Assembly (NCBI RefSeq): GCF_000002995.4 | Contig: NW_025062479.1 | Coordinates: 18,720,721-18,784,720 of the forward strand | Direction of reading: 5' to 3' | From: Brugia malayi | Lineage: Eukaryota > Nematoda > Chromadorea > Rhabditida > Onchocercidae | DNA: 64,000 bases | Part shown: positions 61,769 through 64,000 of the stretch, one piece after another | How the letters are laid out: the number at the start of each line of letters is the position of its first letter | Position numbering within the stretch: the stretch's first letter is position 1 | Translations under genes and position numbers: made by a program | Notes under the pieces: model-generated | What the model saw: the letters and a program-made list of their open reading frames with translations, nothing else | Told to the model about the DNA's origin: nothing | Database searches by the model: none

Positions 61769-63959
61769 TCAAAGACAAACAACCATTTTTTTTTTTTTCA
61801 TCTTTTTTATTCCATTTAAGAAATAAAAATGGAAAAGAAAGAAATGGAACTGCCAATCATAATGTGTGGTCGATGGATTAAAGCTAATTTTATTGAGATC
61901 ACTTCGAGTAGCAGAAAGATGTTGCTTTTGTCTGGGAAATCAACAAAAAAGATTATTATTATACTGATTTTTATAGTAATCCAAAACTGTAATTAGCATT
62001 AATCACAAAATCTTTGCTTGGAAAATTGTTTAATTTGTTTGCAGCACTTTAAAATTAAATTTAAAGATGCTGAATGGTCATCTCTTATGTTTTCTTGTTG
62101 CTTCTACTATTTCGCTCTTTTTTGTATAATACAATCGTAGTCTGAGAGAATAGAATGGACCACAATATTTCAAAACTGCATATGACATGGTATAAGTATA
62201 CTTATTATACATGAAGAATACACTCACTCCAATTTATTCATGACAGTAGAAAGGATTTCAAAATAGCACTTCACATCACAACCTGTTTGTTCAAAGTACT
62301 GCATAATTTTAGACGACACAGCGCTGCCAGATGGGTAGAAATCCATTAGAGATCTGTCATAGTAAGCAAGCCTAAATTTGCTTTTGCTTATTTGATTCGT
62401 TTGCAGTACTTCAAAAATTAAATTTATTTCCAAAAATGCCGGAATTGTTATGTTCTTACATTTTATTCTTGCTTTTGATTCACTCTTCTCTCACTTACAG
62501 TCAAAAAAGGAAAAATTCATAGAAATCACCCACAAAATCTTCAAAAACAGCGTTAGAGCCATTCTAATGAAATCGAAAAAGTTACTCATCTTAAAATCTA
62601 TATCGTTTAAAAAGCACAGAACTTACAAACGGAAAATTACGGCAACAGCAAGGTCGCATGTCTTCCTTTCAAGAATAACATTTGCTGCTGACAAATGAAA
62701 TGTGGAAACAATTTCTAGGGCTTGTTGTCCATATCCATTTATATTTAACTTTTCTTCCAAAAGTCGCCAGCTATGAATGAAATATGAAAGGTATAGCAAA
62801 ACTAATAAGATTACACATGTCTTTCGCATCACCCATCTTCGATTTTTAGAGTAAATACTTCCTAATATTCAAACATATGACTATATATGTATATGTTAGC
62901 TTCTTTGAAATGATTCCTTTCATCGTTTCATCTGCCATAAAATATATGGTAGTATTCCCTGGGATTTTTGTGATTAATACTACCACTTCGCTCCTTTCTG
63001 TAGCAATTTGTAAATCAAAATACTTAAAAGTTTAAACAAAGAGAAAGGTGAGGTAGGTATGAGCTTACCTTGGCTTTAGTAAGTCAGCCAATATCCAAAT
63101 TCGTTGTTTTGTTTGATCAAGATTGTCAATTGAGGGCAGAAACATATCTCTCTCAATCCTTTTATTAATAAAGTTATCACCTGCATACAACTGTGCAGTG
63201 ATGGATCTTGCTTCTGTAACTACCTCATCTTCACCATCTGATAAATCCATCCTACGGCGATATTGCAAATAAGATATCGTTTCTGGACCACACCATTCTC
63301 TTGAAAAATTGAGCAAATGCGATCCAGCTACTTTTATCTCGAAACAGCAAAGCAAGAGAACAAAAAATCCAAATAAAATGAAAATTTGACTTATTTAAAC
63401 AATAACGTTAGGGAAATAGTAACTTACGACAGCGTTTTCTTAAAACCTTCATAGAAGTTCTCTGGAACTTTATGACTAAGCTGTGAACTAAGCGATTTGG
63501 CTTTAATTATTTTTGGAGGTCGCCTGAGTTTATTTGGATGATACTTGTTTCGTATACAAGCCAATTTTTCATTTTGAGAAAGTTGCTTATGTTTCTTGTC
63601 CTGAAGTTCAAAGAGATACAATGATGCGCATAGCATGTAAACAATATAAATTAACAGAATTTGATCTTCCTCTCTACCTTTATATTACTATTATTCTAGC
63701 TCAAAGAAATTCAACGAACTGTTTCTATTTCCTTTTCCGTAACGGTCCCTTCTACAATTCCTTTAATTGTCGGCACAAATATAGTTTCTTCAGTGTTCGA
63801 AACTGCAGGCCTCATTGTAAGATAAGAGCAGCAAAGGTTATAAAACTCCTCATGAGCTTGATCCTTTTTTTCTTCATCCGTGCTGATTTTATCATCATTA
63901 TCCTCATTATCAGATTCCGCACTGTCTCCAATCTGAACAAAATCAACCAAAGTAAAATC
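61769..63959 (-). CDS. Unrecognised multi-exon protein, 5' end beyond window
   Basis: Exons 63720-63959, 63428-63600, 63069-63327, 62627-62770, 62228-62371, 61769-61931; the gene continues off the right edge because the first exon here begins at an acceptor (GTCGCAG). The N-terminal part is acidic (GDSAESDNEDNDDK), then basic (KLRRPPKIIKAKSL), then looks helical (FINKRIERDMFLPSID, QRIWILADLLKP, WRLLEEKLNINGYGQQALEI, AVAVIFRLLAYYD, DFYPSGSAVSSKIMQYF). I recognise no family. All junctions fit except 63428 to 63327, where a phase-2 donor meets a phase-1 acceptor; either another donor (GAAGgtttta) is used, a small exon is missed, or there is a base error. The last exon ends TGA after a lysine run coded by 13 A. 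Confidence 0.72.
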
Positions 63960-64000
63960 CTGCGACAAAAAGAATTTTAATTGACATATAAAAAAACAAC
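63960..64000 (-). other. Intron at window edge
   Basis: Intron upstream of the acceptor at 63960 of the unrecognised minus-strand gene. Too short to say more. Confidence 0.6.

Noticed and set aside
62499..62563. 65-bp candidate exon with acceptor and gtaagt donor on the minus strand
   Set aside because: Including it breaks the frame into the next exon (62228-62371); skipping it gives a perfect join. It might be an unused or alternative exon.
1..64000. tRNA, rRNA, CRISPR arrays, transposase or reverse transcriptase, viral genes
   Set aside because: Read for on both strands by eye; no cloverleaf with a T-loop motif, no regular spacer array and no such protein motifs seen. A tRNAscan-SE, Rfam and RepeatMasker run would be needed to exclude them fully.

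Overview
This is eukaryotic DNA, almost certainly from a nematode. It is very AT-rich and its genes are cut into short exons of about 60-250 bp. Introns run from under 100 bp to 5.3 kb, start with GTAAGT/GTATGT-type donors and end in the nematode-style acceptor TTTTCAG/TTTGCAG. Several start codons sit a few bases behind an unpaired acceptor, as expected for spliced-leader trans-splicing. Long AT-rich introns would fit a parasitic (for example spirurid/filarial) species, but nothing here proves that. Because coding sequence is split so finely, genes were rebuilt by hand by joining exons on protein similarity, splice sites and reading-frame phase.

Layout. 1-5.3 kb: almost empty, with one doubtful exon near 4 kb. 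5.3-18.8 kb (+): lin-2/CASK, a membrane scaffold with pseudokinase, L27, PDZ, SH3 and guanylate-kinase domains. 20.2-22.9 kb (-): an unrecognised lysine-rich protein. 23.0-23.3 kb (+): a possible small secreted protein. 25.1-31.3 kb (+): a cathepsin B-like protease, a possible 72-residue protein and a secreted protein with three GTFDPNYQ repeats, closely spaced on one strand. 32.0-32.9 kb (+): a 73-residue unknown protein. 35.9-37.6 kb (+): CCDC25, which converges with a divergent SH3-containing tyrosine kinase at 37.9-45.0 kb (-). 48.5-55.6 kb (-): a RalGDS-type RalGEF (REM, CDC25 and RA domains). 58.9-60.0 kb (-): ribosomal protein S11. 60.9-61.6 kb (-): a small membrane protein resembling DPM2. 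61.8 kb to the right edge (-): an unrecognised gene lying only 182 bp upstream of the DPM2-like gene.

The genes do not form one pathway. They are mostly conserved cell-biology genes (scaffold, kinase, Ral activation, ribosome, glycosylation) with a few nematode-type secreted proteins between them. I found no transposon, virus, CRISPR array, tRNA or rRNA. No new multi-gene system is evident. The points most worth checking are the tyrosine kinase with no tyrosine in its activation loop, the damaged splice acceptor in the last cathepsin exon, two GC-AG introns, the repeat-built secreted protein, a duplicated RalGEF stop codon/3' UTR, and several small genes missed by simple ORF calling.
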